From Candidatus Gastranaerophilales bacterium (GTDB lineage: Bacteria; Cyanobacteriota; Vampirovibrionia; Gastranaerophilales; Gastranaerophilaceae): a stretch of DNA of 64,000 nucleotides. Numbering within the stretch: position 1 is the stretch's first letter; each line of letters starts with the position of its first letter. The notes under the pieces were generated by a model, which saw nothing but the letters and a program-made list of their open reading frames with translations, searched no databases and had not been told where the DNA came from. Below are positions 23,973-33,281 of this stretch, in pieces. A program made the position numbers and the translations under genes. The stretch is from assembly GCA_944322885.1 (NCBI GenBank), contig CALUQH010000003.1, forward strand, positions 62,001 to 126,000. The letters are read 5' to 3'.

Positions 23973-24299
23973 TTAATCAATAAGGCCTAAATCTTTTAAA
24001 AATCTTCTGTTATCAGAAAGTTCAAGAAGTTTTTCATCATCAGCAGGGTCAATTACACCCTTTCTGAAAAGTTCATTTACTATTTCATTATGAGATGTGT
24101 TTTCGGGATCAGAAAGAGCAAGTTTGGTAAAATTTTTGATATCGCATTTTTTTTCGTATAAATTAAGCGCATTTTTTGTAAGTTTGCTGAGGAAATCTTG
24201 TTTTCGTCCGTCAAAATCAACGTCAATAGGATTAATAGATGCACTTGATACTCTTTCCTTTTCGATATTAAGTTTTTGAACAAGCTTTTTAAACATCAT
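23973..24299 (-). CDS. Small hypothetical protein
   Basis: A 108-residue, highly charged, helical protein starting MMFKKLVQKLNIEKERV. An AAGGG lies ten bases before the ATG-ATG pair. An earlier TTG is in frame but overlaps a promoter-like TATAAT and is not favoured. The section INPIDVDFDGRKQDFLSKLT and the DNRRFLKDLGLID end are distinctive. There is no signal peptide, no membrane segment and no recognisable domain. It converges on the dehydrogenase gene with a 36-base gap. Confidence 0.65.
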   Translation of the reverse strand: MMFKKLVQKLNIEKERVSSASINPIDVDFDGRKQDFLSKLTKNALNLYEKKCDIKNFTKLALSDPENTSHNEIVNELFRKGVIDPADDEKLLELSDNRRFLKDLGLID

Positions 24300-24449
24300 A
24301 AACACATATCCCTTTGTCAATATTATACATTATTTGTCAAGAAAATCCATAATTCTTTACAAATGTACACAGATAATTTTAATCTTGATTATAACTTTTA
24401 TTTAAACTAAAATTAATACATAAATTATAATAATAAAAGAGGTGTAGAA

Positions 24450-25715
24450 ATGCTTGATATCAAAATGATTAGAGAAAATCCCCAAAAGGTAAATGAACTT
24501 TTAAAACGCAGAAATCCTGAACTGTCTGTAGATGAAGTTTTGGAAATAGATGTTGAGAGAAGGAAAATTCAGACTCAGGTTGATGAATTAAGAGCCAAAA
24601 GAAAAAGTGATTCGCAAAAAATCGGTATAATGAAAAAAAATGGAGAAAATACTGATGCTGTTCAGGAAGAAGTTCGCAAACTCGGAGATGATATTAAAGC
24701 ATTAGAAGAAAAGCAGACGGAACTTGACAATAAACAGCGTGATATTCTGCTCCATATCCCTAATATTCCCGATGAAACAACTCCTATAGGTCTTTCTGAA
24801 GATGATAATATTGAGGTTTATAAGTGGGGAGAACCAAGAAAATTTGATTTTGAATATAAAGCTCACTGGGACTTGTGTGAAGAAAAAGGTCTTGTAGATT
24901 TTGAACGTGGCGTAAAACTTTCACAAAGCCGTTTTATTCTTTATCGCGGTAAAGGTGCAAAACTTGAACGTGCTATTATAAACTTTTTCTTGGATTATCA
25001 TACATCCGAGCAAGGTTACGAAGAAGTTTTGCCTCCATTTATGGCAAATGCTGCGACTATGACGGGAACGGGACAGCTGCCAAAGTTTAAAGAGGATATG
25101 TATAAATGTGTTGACGAAGATTTATACTTAATTCCGACTGCAGAAGTTCCTGTTACTAATATTTATGCAAATGAAATACTGTCAGAAGATGATTTGCCGA
25201 AATATATGACTGCTTACACTCCGTGTTTCAGACGTGAATCAGGTTCTGCGGGTAAAGATACAAGAGGACTTATAAGGGTTCATCAATTTAATAAAGTTGA
25301 ACTTGTAAAACTTTGTACTCCTCAAACAAGTAAAGAGGAACATGAAAAATTAACTGAAGATGCTGAAAAAATGCTCCAGCTGCTTGAACTTCCTTATCGC
25401 CGTGAAGCATTGTCAACCGGCGATATAGGTTTTTCTGCAAACAAATGCTGGGATTTAGAGGTTTGGATGCCGTCATACGGAACTTATAAAGAAATTTCAA
25501 GCTGTTCAAATTACGGTGATTATCAGGCAAGACGCGCTAATATAAGATATCGTGATAAAGCAACTGGAAAGACTCAGTTTGTTCATACAATCAACGGTTC
25601 GGGATTAGCTGTAGGGAGAACTTTTGCAGCAATCGTTGAAAATTACCAGCAAGAAGACGGAACAATAATTATTCCGCAAGTCTTAAGAAAATATACAGGA
25701 TTTGATAAGATATAA
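24450..25715 (+). CDS. serS: Seryl-tRNA synthetase
   Basis: Class II synthetase that charges tRNA-Ser. The N-terminal 100 residues form the long antiparallel coiled-coil arm that contacts tRNA. The catalytic core shows motif 2 ([15 protein letters not shown]) and motif 3 ([18 protein letters not shown]). The usual zinc-free bacterial form of 421 residues is complete. GAGGTG precedes the ATG. The 150-base upstream region is AT-rich with no T-box antiterminator. A terminator follows immediately. Confidence 0.97.
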   Translation: MLDIKMIRENPQKVNELLKRRNPELSVDEVLEIDVERRKIQTQVDELRAKRKSDSQKIGIMKKNGENTDAVQEEVRKLGDDIKALEEKQTELDNKQRDILLHIPNIPDETTPIGLSEDDNIEVYKWGEPRKFDFEYKAHWDLCEEKGLVDFERGVKLSQSRFILYRGKGAKLERAIINFFLDYHTSEQGYEEVLPPFMANAATMTGTGQLPKFKEDMYKCVDEDLYLIPTAEVPVTNIYANEILSEDDLPKYMTAYTPCFRRESGSAGKDTRGLIRVHQFNKVELVKLCTPQTSKEEHEKLTEDAEKMLQLLELPYRREALSTGDIGFSANKCWDLEVWMPSYGTYKEISSCSNYGDYQARRANIRYRDKATGKTQFVHTINGSGLAVGRTFAAIVENYQQEDGTIIIPQVLRKYTGFDKI

Positions 25716-25743
25716 AAAAACTCCCAAAAGGGAGTTTTTTTAT
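25713..25743. terminator. Bidirectional terminator after serS
   Basis: AAAAAAACTCCC-aaaa-GGGAGTTTTTTT, a perfect 12-base-pair stem with a long T run, ends serS and the convergent small gene. Confidence 0.93.
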
Positions 25744-25745
25744 TA

Positions 25746-26150
25746 TTACATTTTTCTGAAAATGTCTTCATATGTGTCAGCTTCAAATAGCCTTATTTTC
25801 GAAGCTTGTTTATCCGCAATTTTTGCGATTTTTTCAATAAATCCTACTGGACCTTGGAACAATTTTGTAAAAGCATTTTCTCTATAATTTTTAAAGAATG
25901 CAAAGGTTAGGGAATCATCTTTATCTAATGAATATACATTAGCAGTTAAAGTTTTTCCATCAGGCATAATCATAAGATTTATGTCTACTTTATCATTTTT
26001 TGCCTGTTGTTCAACTATTTTATTAAGTTTTTCTAATTCAGAAGTTTTTTTAATTCGTGCCTTAAGAGCTTTATTAACAACTTCATTTGAATGTATTGCC
26101 ATTCCGAAATTCGGTTGATTTGATGTGTGTGTGTTTATGCCTATATTCAT
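25746..26150 (-). CDS. Small lineage-specific protein with N-terminal PNFGM motif
   Basis: Function unknown. The 134-residue product opens MNIGINTHTSNQPNFGMAI, a polar Asn/Thr-rich lead ending in Asn-Phe-Gly, then a basic helical segment (KALKARIKKTSELEKLNKI). A beta stretch with MIMPDGKTLTANVYSL follows, and a final helical part. It has no signal peptide by classical criteria. AAAAGGAG precedes the ATG at good spacing. A copy of the shared AT-rich element begins 19 bases upstream, linking it to the glycine-zipper, EF-hand and other unexplained genes. Confidence 0.8.
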   Translation of the reverse strand: MNIGINTHTSNQPNFGMAIHSNEVVNKALKARIKKTSELEKLNKIVEQQAKNDKVDINLMIMPDGKTLTANVYSLDKDDSLTFAFFKNYRENAFTKLFQGPVGFIEKIAKIADKQASKIRLFEADTYEDIFRKM

Positions 26151-26168
26151 CTGTTTACTCCTTTTGTC

Positions 26169-26205
26169 TTATATATAGTGGTGTTAACAAGCATTTATAT
26201 AATGC
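26169..26205 (-). promoter_or_regulatory. Shared AT-rich regulon element, copy F
   Basis: Begins TTATATATAG and ends ATATAATGC in plus-strand reading, 37 bases. Both ends match copies A-C but the middle is diverged. Confidence 0.45.
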
Positions 26206-26288
26206 ACGTAAAAATATTATTTGCTGAAGATAATTAATATATTTTACAAATATTAATATTTTTGGCATAATAATATTAAGGAGAAAAC

Positions 26289-28574
26289 ATGTACGAATTC
26301 CCGTTTGAGCTGGATGATTTTCAAAAAGAGGCCTGTGAATATATTAATGAAGGCAAAAGTGTTGTAGTATGTGCTCCAACAGGTGCAGGTAAAACTGTTA
26401 TTGCTCAGCATGCAATTCATAAAGCATTAGAGGAAAATAAAAGAATTTTTTATACAACACCTCTGAAAGCTCTTTCTAACCAGAAATACTACGATTTCGG
26501 AGAAAAATACGGGACTGATAAGGTTGGTTTATTAACCGGTGATACTTCTATCAACAGAAATGCCCAAATTGTTGTTATGACAACTGAAGTTTTCCGTAAT
26601 ATGCTTTACGGAACGAATTTTGGTGCTGTGGCTGACAATATGAAAGATGTCAGATATGTTGTTCTTGATGAAGTTCATTATATGAATGATGAGCAGCGCG
26701 GAACTGTTTGGGAAGAAAGTATTATTTACTGTCCGACAAATGTTCAAATTATCGCGTTATCTGCAACAGTTGCCAATGCGGATGAACTTACTGAATGGAT
26801 AAATACAGTTCATTCTAAAACAGAGCTTGTTGATACTGATTTCAGACCTGTACCTTTAAAGTTTTATTACTTTGACAGTTCCCAACCGACAAAATTGCTG
26901 CCTCTTTTGACGCCGTGCGGGCAGCTTAATAAGAAAATTCGTCCGGAAAAACGTCTTTTTGGTAAAAAATTACAGAATAGAAGGTCTTTTGTTAAAGATA
27001 TTGTGCGAAATTTACAGGAAAATAACATGCTTCCTGCTATATATTTTACGTTTTCAAGGAAAAAATGTGATGAGCAGATGGAAAAATGTGCCTCGCTTGA
27101 TCTTATAACAAAAGGTGAAAAAGCTCAGATAAAGCAATTTGTTGATGAATATATAGCTGAAAATCCACATTTGTATAATAATAAACATTTAGATTATTTA
27201 TATCAAGGGGTGGCTTCCCATCATGCAGGACTTTTACCTGCCTGGAAAAATCTTGTTGAAAAATTATTCCAAAAGGGTTTAATAAAAGTTGTCTTTGCAA
27301 CAGAGACTCTTGCTGCTGGGATTAATATGCCGGCGAGAACGACAGTTATAAGTTCTACAAGCAAGAGAACTGACAGCGGGCATAGAATGCTTACGGCAAG
27401 TGAATTTTTGCAAATGTCGGGCCGTGCAGGCAGGCGCGGGATGGATGAAGTTGGTTATGTTGTTATTGTCGGAACACAGTTCCAGAGCCCGGAAGAAGTT
27501 GCTGAACTTGTATTGAGTGATGCAAATCCATTGGAAAGCAGATTTTCTCCTTCATACTCAATGGTTTTGAATTTGCTTCAACGTTTTAGCCTTGAAGAAG
27601 CAAAAGAACTTATTTTAAAAAGTTTCGGGTATTTTTCTGCGGGTTCGCGTCTTCAACCGCTCTTAAAACTAAAAGAACAATTGGAAAATGACATTGTATC
27701 CAGAAAATTTATTTGTCCTTCAAAATTGTCTGATAGTGAATTATGTGAATATGATAAAATCCGTCATATTTATGTTCAAAACAGGCAAACTTATAAAAAA
27801 ATATGTAAACAAGAGCGCTCTAAAAACAGACCTTTGCCGGCTGAAGCTGTTCAATTCGGTAAAGAAACAAAAGCTCTTTTAAGTAAAATGCACAACTATC
27901 CTTGTGATAACTGCAAACTTTATAAAAAACATTCAAAGAATGTTGAAGTTCTTTCTCGTTTTTCTGTTCGTTTAAAAAAGCTTGAAAAAGAAATCGATCG
28001 TCAAAGAGATATTTTCTGGAATAAATTTTTAGCACATCGGAGTGTTTTAACTGATATGGGATATCTTGTTGATGATTATCCGACTGATAGAGGTGTGACA
28101 ACGGCCCAGATACGTTCTGAAAACGAATTATTTATCTCGGAAATTATATTTTCAAATATTTTGGAAAACCTTACTCCTGCCCAGCTTGCCGCGGTAGTTT
28201 GTGCAATTACTACGGAGGATTTGCGAATTGATATCCCATATCTTCCTATATCTGAGTCTGTAAGAAAAACGCTAAATTTAATAAGAAATATTCGAAGAAA
28301 AATTGAAAAAGTGCAAAATCGTTATTTAGTCGAATCTCCAATGTACATTAATCCCTATTTCAGCTCTTTGATTGAACTCTGGGCTGATGGTGCCGAATGG
28401 GAAACTATTACCGAGCAAATTGAAATCGGAGAAGGGGATATTGTGCGTTCATTTAAAAGAACGGTTGATGTGTTGAGACAGTTTACAACTATTTCAAATG
28501 TACCGGAGGCACTTGTTTTTACGGCGCGAGAAGCAATAGAAAAAATCCTCAGAGAACCTGTTGATGTTGACTAA
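26289..28574 (+). CDS. Ski2-like DEAD/DEAH-box RNA helicase
   Basis: A 761-residue superfamily 2 helicase. Motif I is GAGKTVIAQ, motif II DEVH (DEVHYM), motif III SAT and motif VI QMSGRAGRRG. The C-terminal 200 residues are helical, with the ILENLTPAQLAAVV segment typical of the DSHCT/arch region of Ski2/Mtr4 enzymes. A Cys pair (CDNCKLY) lies in the middle. Proteins of this architecture occur in cyanobacteria and plastids and probably assist RNA turnover or ribosome processing. AAGGAG precedes the ATG. The small gene after it starts 69 bases later. Confidence 0.9.
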   Translation: MYEFPFELDDFQKEACEYINEGKSVVVCAPTGAGKTVIAQHAIHKALEENKRIFYTTPLKALSNQKYYDFGEKYGTDKVGLLTGDTSINRNAQIVVMTTEVFRNMLYGTNFGAVADNMKDVRYVVLDEVHYMNDEQRGTVWEESIIYCPTNVQIIALSATVANADELTEWINTVHSKTELVDTDFRPVPLKFYYFDSSQPTKLLPLLTPCGQLNKKIRPEKRLFGKKLQNRRSFVKDIVRNLQENNMLPAIYFTFSRKKCDEQMEKCASLDLITKGEKAQIKQFVDEYIAENPHLYNNKHLDYLYQGVASHHAGLLPAWKNLVEKLFQKGLIKVVFATETLAAGINMPARTTVISSTSKRTDSGHRMLTASEFLQMSGRAGRRGMDEVGYVVIVGTQFQSPEEVAELVLSDANPLESRFSPSYSMVLNLLQRFSLEEAKELILKSFGYFSAGSRLQPLLKLKEQLENDIVSRKFICPSKLSDSELCEYDKIRHIYVQNRQTYKKICKQERSKNRPLPAEAVQFGKETKALLSKMHNYPCDNCKLYKKHSKNVEVLSRFSVRLKKLEKEIDRQRDIFWNKFLAHRSVLTDMGYLVDDYPTDRGVTTAQIRSENELFISEIIFSNILENLTPAQLAAVVCAITTEDLRIDIPYLPISESVRKTLNLIRNIRRKIEKVQNRYLVESPMYINPYFSSLIELWADGAEWETITEQIEIGEGDIVRSFKRTVDVLRQFTTISNVPEALVFTAREAIEKILREPVDVD

Positions 28575-28642
28575 TAAGTTTGACATATATTATCGTTTGA
28601 AGTTAAATAAATTATGTATTACAGAAAGAGGATATATTAATT

Positions 28643-29086
28643 ATGATTTCAAAAATTACAGTTACCCCGACGGCATCTTTTGCTGTTAAAAATTCTTTTA
28701 ATTTCTATCAAAATAGAAATAATTCCGTTGCAAATGTCAATTCGGGATTAGATAAGGATACTGTTTCTTTTACCGGGAAAAAAAATCAGCGTATTATTTC
28801 TAAGGTTGTTGATAAAGCTTTTAAAAAACTCTCGACATATCAGTTAAAAACAAAAAATAATTTGAAAATGTTTGGAACAAAATCAGGTGAAGTAAATGTT
28901 CTTATTCAAGAAAATGTTTTAGGAAAAGAAGCAAGATTAACTTTGAGTAACGGTGATTTTAAAGGTGGTTCTTTTTTAAACTTTGATTTAAAACGTTCAA
29001 CAGGTGAAAAATCAAAAATTACTCCCGTTGATTCTGATATGTCTGCTTCAGAGGCTGCAAAATTAATAAAACGTTATTTGAAATAA
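28643..29086 (+). CDS. Small lineage-specific protein with N-terminal VSFTGKK motif
   Basis: Function unknown. The 147-residue basic protein has an Asn/Thr/Ser-rich leader (KNSFNFYQNRNNSVANVNSG) followed by DTVSFTGKKNQR. After that come a helical segment and a beta-rich C-terminal part with NVLIQENVLGKEARLTLSNG. There is no hydrophobic signal peptide. AAAGAGGA lies upstream of the ATG. The S-F-T-G motif at the leader boundary recalls the N-F-G or A-F-T motif in four other small proteins here. Confidence 0.75.
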   Translation: MISKITVTPTASFAVKNSFNFYQNRNNSVANVNSGLDKDTVSFTGKKNQRIISKVVDKAFKKLSTYQLKTKNNLKMFGTKSGEVNVLIQENVLGKEARLTLSNGDFKGGSFLNFDLKRSTGEKSKITPVDSDMSASEAAKLIKRYLK

Positions 29087-29147
29087 AAGTGTAAATAATA
29101 CCTTATTTAGTTTTGTAAAATCTTTATAACTCTTTAGTGGTGTGGGG

Positions 29148-29176
29148 TTGAGGTTTTTGTTAAAATATGTTACAAT
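29148..29176 (+). promoter_or_regulatory. Candidate promoter of the phosphodiester glycosidase gene
   Basis: TTGAGG and TACAAT are separated by 17 bases. The expected start near 29183 would give a leader of about 145 bases. Confidence 0.5.
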
Positions 29177-29182
29177 AGTAGT

Positions 29183-29329
29183 AGAGGGACGTTCCTATTT
29201 AGGGACGTCACAAATAAGAAAAAGAAATTTAACGTCTCTAAACAGTAAAATAGTCCTTCTCTGAGTGTTATTCCCCACCCCACTCACAAATAAAAAAGGT
29301 ATCCGGTTACTTAACCAAGAGGTGACATT
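29183..29329 (+). other. Long structured 5' leader
   Basis: The leader holds two direct copies of GGGACGT (one followed by TCCTATTTA). Further down, AACGTCTCT can pair with the first AGGGACGTT over nine bases with one wobble. A C-rich stretch CCCCACCCCACTC lies before the ribosome site. The arrangement suggests a regulatory fold but matches no riboswitch class I know. Confidence 0.4.
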
Positions 29330-30589
29330 ATGGATACGTTATTTTTTGTTGACAATTATGAGCTGAGAAGATTAACAGAAGTTACAGTAAACGTAACTAT
29401 AATAGGGGTATTAGTTTTGTGCCAGGCGCTGCTGCCTATCCAAGCAAGTAATATGAAAATTGCAAAGGTTACAGCGCCCGGCTTTGATACAAGCGAAGTC
29501 AAAGTTAAAATATTTAACCGCCTTAATCCGGAATTAAAAAAGAAGGCTTTTGATGAGAATATCAGTAATAAATATCCAAAGGCTGTTATTAACGATGTTG
29601 CTGAAGGTGTAAAGCATATTAAAATGACTAAATTTTACAGTGGAAGACCTGTTAGGATAAATGTTGTAGAAGTTGATATGGATTTAGCTGAAAACCTTGA
29701 GTTAACACCGGCACTTTCCTCAAATAATACTTTGAAAAGCAGGAGAACTATTTCGACAATTGCAAAAAATAATGATGCTCTTGTAGCATTAAACGGTACT
29801 TATTTTAAGTTTGAAAATGGGGTTCCTCTGGGAACTTTGATGATTGATAAAAAATTATATACTGGTCCTGTATATGACAGAGTTGCACTGGGAATTTTTG
29901 AGGACGGTTTTGATATCGCAAGGGTTCAGCTTGATGCAACCGTTAAAGGAAGCGGCAAAACAGTTAAAGTTGATAATATTAACCAGCCCAGAATGCTATC
30001 CACTCATGTTCTTGTCTATACTCCGGATTGGGGAAAATTTGCGCCGGCTGCTCCAAAATATGGTGTAGGGCTTCAAGTTGTTGATGATACAATCGTTAAA
30101 GCAACTGCAAATTCAGTAGAAATTCCGCAAAACGGATATGTAATTTCAGGCCCGAAAAGTATACTTTATGCGCTGCTGGATAAAAAAGATGTGAAATTAT
30201 CAATTAAAACAACTCCCGAATGGAAGGGGGTAAAACATATCATAAGCGGCGGTCCGTATCTTGTAAAAGACGGAGAAGTTTATGTTGATATGACGGCCCA
30301 AAAGCTTGCCTCAATAGGCGGCAGAAACCCACGCAGTGCCATTGGTTATACAGAAGACAATCATTTACTGCTTGTAGCGGTTGACGGACGTGAAGGAAGT
30401 TCTATCGGGATGACATTGATGGAACTTGCTAATTTTATGAAAGCGTCCGGTTGTATCGGGGCTATAAATCTTGACGGCGGCGGTTCTACAGTTATGTATG
30501 TAAACGGCCAAATTGTAAACAAACCTCAAATGAAGGGCGGTATACCTCTATCAAATGCAATAATTTTTGCAAGAACAGCAGAATCTTAA
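29330..30589 (+). CDS. Exported phosphodiester glycosidase (NAGPA) domain protein
   Basis: The 419-residue protein has one N-terminal hydrophobic segment (about 20-38, VTIIGVLVLCQALLPIQA), serving as signal peptide or anchor. The C-terminal domain (about 120-415) carries the NAGPA signatures NGTYF, GGRNPRSAIGY, VAVDGREGSSIGMTL and the metal/active-site NLDGGGSTVMYVNG. Family members cleave phosphodiester-linked sugars, as in the mammalian uncovering enzyme, or act in exopolysaccharide metabolism. An envelope polysaccharide role is inferred. AGAGGTGA precedes the ATG. The gene has a long structured leader and a strong terminator. Confidence 0.9.
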   Translation: MDTLFFVDNYELRRLTEVTVNVTIIGVLVLCQALLPIQASNMKIAKVTAPGFDTSEVKVKIFNRLNPELKKKAFDENISNKYPKAVINDVAEGVKHIKMTKFYSGRPVRINVVEVDMDLAENLELTPALSSNNTLKSRRTISTIAKNNDALVALNGTYFKFENGVPLGTLMIDKKLYTGPVYDRVALGIFEDGFDIARVQLDATVKGSGKTVKVDNINQPRMLSTHVLVYTPDWGKFAPAAPKYGVGLQVVDDTIVKATANSVEIPQNGYVISGPKSILYALLDKKDVKLSIKTTPEWKGVKHIISGGPYLVKDGEVYVDMTAQKLASIGGRNPRSAIGYTEDNHLLLVAVDGREGSSIGMTLMELANFMKASGCIGAINLDGGGSTVMYVNGQIVNKPQMKGGIPLSNAIIFARTAES

Positions 30590-30625
30590 TATCATAATTC
30601 ATAATCTTTTCATTAGTGCACATGC

Positions 30626-30656
30626 TCCCTGCATCTCCTGCAGGGTTTTTATTTAT
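30626..30656 (+). terminator. Terminator of the glycosidase gene
   Basis: CCCTGC-atctcct-GCAGGG followed by TTTTTATTTAT. The T run overlaps the end of the convergent membrane-protein gene. Confidence 0.85.
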
Positions 30657-31063
30657 CTTGACACATTCTGGTCAATTATATCGGAAATCCAGGGAATATA
30701 GCTGAATTTCCCAGCAAATGCCATAACTGCAAGGTAAATTAACAAAATATATATGACACTCTGAATTAAAGAATAGTCAAATATTAACGGCATGTTAAGC
30801 AAAAAAGTAATCTGTGCAACGAGTTTATTAATAAACGGTATAAAGCTTAATAAGTTTGAAATCCATCCTACAAAAATTGAAATAACTGCAAAAGCAAGTG
30901 ATATAAAAATTGACTGGAATATATGATACTGTAAGAAAGGTTTTAAACCCGCCTTTGTAAATAGGCTGATAATAAGCCATATAAAACCTGCCATACCCAT
31001 TGTAAGATAAGAAAAACCTGCAACAAGCCTTTCTATCATATATGGTGAATAACTTTCTTTCAT
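30653..31063 (-). CDS. Small membrane protein, Tic20-like
   Basis: The 136-residue protein has an N-terminal MIERLVAGFSYLTMGMAGF region and about four transmembrane helices. The FLQYHIFQSIFISL segment resembles the F-N-x-x-Q helix of cyanobacterial Tic20-family proteins. Its function in bacteria is unknown; plastid Tic20 is linked to protein import. The assignment is tentative because the family is weakly conserved. Its ATG abuts the stop of the TPR gene (TAA-ATG), so the two are co-translated. Confidence 0.75.
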   Translation of the reverse strand: MKESYSPYMIERLVAGFSYLTMGMAGFIWLIISLFTKAGLKPFLQYHIFQSIFISLAFAVISIFVGWISNLLSFIPFINKLVAQITFLLNMPLIFDYSLIQSVIYILLIYLAVMAFAGKFSYIPWISDIIDQNVSR

Positions 31064-32122
31064 TTATACAGGTTCTCCGTTTCTTTTTTTATCAATATAT
31101 TCGTCAATAACTTGAGTATATACAAGTCTGTATTCGTCATTTTCCGGTGAAATATTTATTGATGCACGGTAAGATGCGATAGACTGTTCAATTTCTCCTT
31201 TGAGGTAGTGGGCGTTGCCGAGAAGCATATATGTTTGTGCACTGTTTGGTTTTAATCTTACTGCTTCTTTATACAAATCCATTGCTAAATCAAGATGGTT
31301 GAAGTTGGTGTATAGATTTGCCAGAAGAATTTGTGCATCAATTTCTTTTGGTTGAACATTTTCAGCACGCTTGTACATTTCAACGGCCATATCATATTCC
31401 CCAAATTCAGAAAGGGCGATTGCATAGCAGATATAAGCTTTGTAATTATCCCCTTCCATTTTTAGGGCTTTTTCAAAGTAATTGTATGCTTTTTCTCTTT
31501 CACGCATCAGGGTTAGAGTGTTTCCTATGCAGATTGCAACAATTTTATTATCAGGGTTGAGTGCAAAAACTTTTTTGTATAATTCAAGCGCAGTTTCATA
31601 ATCAAACAGTTTGAAACAAACATTACCCATATCAACAAGTGCCGTAATATTTTCAGGGTCAAGCGATAAAGCTTTTTCATAATAAGCTTTTGATTCTACA
31701 TAGTCTTCATTATCCTGATAAAGCAAAGCTATTGCGTTATAAATTTCAGGATTTGTTGAGTTTAAATCAATTGCGCGGTTATAATAGAAAAGAGCTTTCG
31801 GGAAATTTTTCCATTCCGCAAAAACATTGCCCATATTGTAATAAATTAAGAAATTTTTAGGATTAACTTCAAGAGCTCTGTTATAGTATGAAAGCGACTT
31901 TCTGAAATCCTTTTCATAAAACCACATTGTGCCCATACCTACCAATGCCTGAACGTCGTCCGGTTTAATTGTCAAAAGGCTTTCAAGAACGGACATAACT
32001 TTGTCGTAATCTTCCATTTTAAGATATAATTCCGCAAGTTTGTGGTAATTTTCAATATTTTGCGGATCTTTAGCCATTTCCATTATTAAGTCATTTATTT
32101 GCTTTTGAATATCTGTGCTCAT
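31064..32122 (-). CDS. TPR-repeat protein
   Basis: A 352-residue soluble scaffold made almost entirely of tetratricopeptide repeats, about nine of the usual 34-residue units, each with the A-Y-Y-x-A-L and N-P-x pattern (for example SYYNRALEVNPKNFLIYYNM). The repeats are contiguous from about residue 15 to 340. TPR arrays bind partner proteins; the partner may be the membrane protein encoded directly downstream with no gap. The ATG has AGGTTAGG close upstream. No signal peptide. Confidence 0.93.
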   Translation of the reverse strand: MSTDIQKQINDLIMEMAKDPQNIENYHKLAELYLKMEDYDKVMSVLESLLTIKPDDVQALVGMGTMWFYEKDFRKSLSYYNRALEVNPKNFLIYYNMGNVFAEWKNFPKALFYYNRAIDLNSTNPEIYNAIALLYQDNEDYVESKAYYEKALSLDPENITALVDMGNVCFKLFDYETALELYKKVFALNPDNKIVAICIGNTLTLMREREKAYNYFEKALKMEGDNYKAYICYAIALSEFGEYDMAVEMYKRAENVQPKEIDAQILLANLYTNFNHLDLAMDLYKEAVRLKPNSAQTYMLLGNAHYLKGEIEQSIASYRASINISPENDEYRLVYTQVIDEYIDKKRNGEPV

Positions 32123-32241
32123 CCTAACCTGCTTTTCTCTCTTTGTATAATATACCTGCTTTTATTGTACAATATTTCAGATATATTGCAATACTATTTA
32201 GAAATGTAACGTGAATATATTAGTAACCTTATTTATATAAA

Positions 32242-32268
32242 GAAAAAGCTCCACAAATGCGGAGCTGA
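32242..32268 (-). terminator. Terminator after rsfS
   Basis: AGCTCC-gcatttgt-GGAGCT followed by TTTTTCTTT on the minus strand. Confidence 0.85.
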
Positions 32269-32276
32269 TTACGTTA

Positions 32277-32669
32277 TTAAAATTTTGCATATTCTTTGGA
32301 GATTTCACGCCATTCATCTTCCGTAATACTGAAAGCGTTGCTCCAGAATTTTTCTATAGCATAAGTTTCCCGTTCTTCTCTGTGGAGAATGTGAACAACC
32401 ACATCCCCGTAATCAAGAAGATTCCATCTGTTTCTCGCGTCATTTTCAACTCTCAAAGGCAAACGTGAAAAAAGTTCTTTTATTTTATCTTTGGTTTCAT
32501 TCATCAAAGCTTTAACCTGCGGTGTAGAGTCCCCTGTAACTATTACGAAATAATCCGCGAGGGAAGAAACATTGCTTATATTAAGTATGGTAATATTTTT
32601 TCCTAATTTGTCATCAAGTATGCGAGCTATCACGCAGGCAAGTTTTTTTGAATCAATTTCTTCTGTCAT
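32277..32669 (-). CDS. rsfS: Ribosomal silencing factor RsfS (Iojap/YbeB)
   Basis: RsfS binds protein L14 on the 50S subunit and blocks subunit joining during starvation. The 130-residue protein has the family core LADYFVIVTGDSTPQVKAL, RWNLLDYGDVVVHIL and REERETYAIEKFW. In many genomes it neighbours nadD; here it follows rpiB by 63 bases. AAGGTAAATTT precedes the ATG. Confidence 0.95.
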   Translation of the reverse strand: MTEEIDSKKLACVIARILDDKLGKNITILNISNVSSLADYFVIVTGDSTPQVKALMNETKDKIKELFSRLPLRVENDARNRWNLLDYGDVVVHILHREERETYAIEKFWSNAFSITEDEWREISKEYAKF

Positions 32670-32732
32670 AAATTTACCTTTAATGTTGTGTCATATAATT
32701 CTAACATAAAAAATCACTGTCTGCAAGAAAAA

Positions 32733-33170
32733 TTATGCTTCAAGCATATCAATTCTTTTCTGATGTCTGCCGCCTTCAAAATCTGTTTTAAGCCACATAT
32801 CAACAATATCTAGTGCAAGACATTCACCTATTACTCTTTCTCCCATGCACAAAACGTTTGAATTGTTGTGTGCTCTTGTTGCTCTTGCAGAAAATGTATC
32901 ATGACATAAGGCTGCTCTAATACCTTTGATTTTGTTTGCCGCAATAGACATTCCAATGCCTGTGCCGCAAATTAATATTCCTCTGTCAGCTTCCCCTGAT
33001 AGTATTTTTTCGCATAATTTTTTAGCAATTACCGGATAGTCGCAAGAGTCTTTTGAATATGTCCCTATGTCGATACAATCTATATTTTTTGATTGCAAAA
33101 ATTTTATAATAGATTCTTTATATTCAAATCCGCCATGGTCTGAACCCACTGCAACTTTTAAATTTCCCAT
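32733..33170 (-). CDS. rpiB: Ribose-5-phosphate isomerase B
   Basis: Interconverts ribose 5-phosphate and ribulose 5-phosphate in the pentose phosphate route; the allose-phosphate isomerase variant is a close relative. The start MGNLKVAVGSDHGG has AAGAAGG at good spacing, so it is preferred over a TTG two codons upstream. Conserved features are GSDHGGFEYK, the CGTGIGMSIAANK phosphate loop with its catalytic Cys, HDTFSARATRAHNN and VDMWLKTDFEGGRHQKRI. Length 145 is normal. Confidence 0.95.
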   Translation of the reverse strand: MGNLKVAVGSDHGGFEYKESIIKFLQSKNIDCIDIGTYSKDSCDYPVIAKKLCEKILSGEADRGILICGTGIGMSIAANKIKGIRAALCHDTFSARATRAHNNSNVLCMGERVIGECLALDIVDMWLKTDFEGGRHQKRIDMLEA

Positions 33171-33231
33171 TTTCAACCTTCTTTCTATTTACATAAATGA
33201 TTATACAATTTCTTTATATTGTTGTAAATAA

Positions 33232-33262
33232 TAAAGCAGCTCTCTGTTATCTGAGAGCTGCC
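33232..33262 (-). terminator. Terminator of the 303-residue protein gene
   Basis: GCAGCTCTC-agataaca-GAGAGCTGC stem on the minus strand, followed by a T-rich tail. Confidence 0.85.
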
Positions 33263-33281
33263 AGATTGTATAATGCTGTAT

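Noticed and set aside
24300-24449. T-box leader before serS
   Set aside because: No conserved T-box sequence, specifier stem or terminator/antiterminator pair; just AT-rich spacer.
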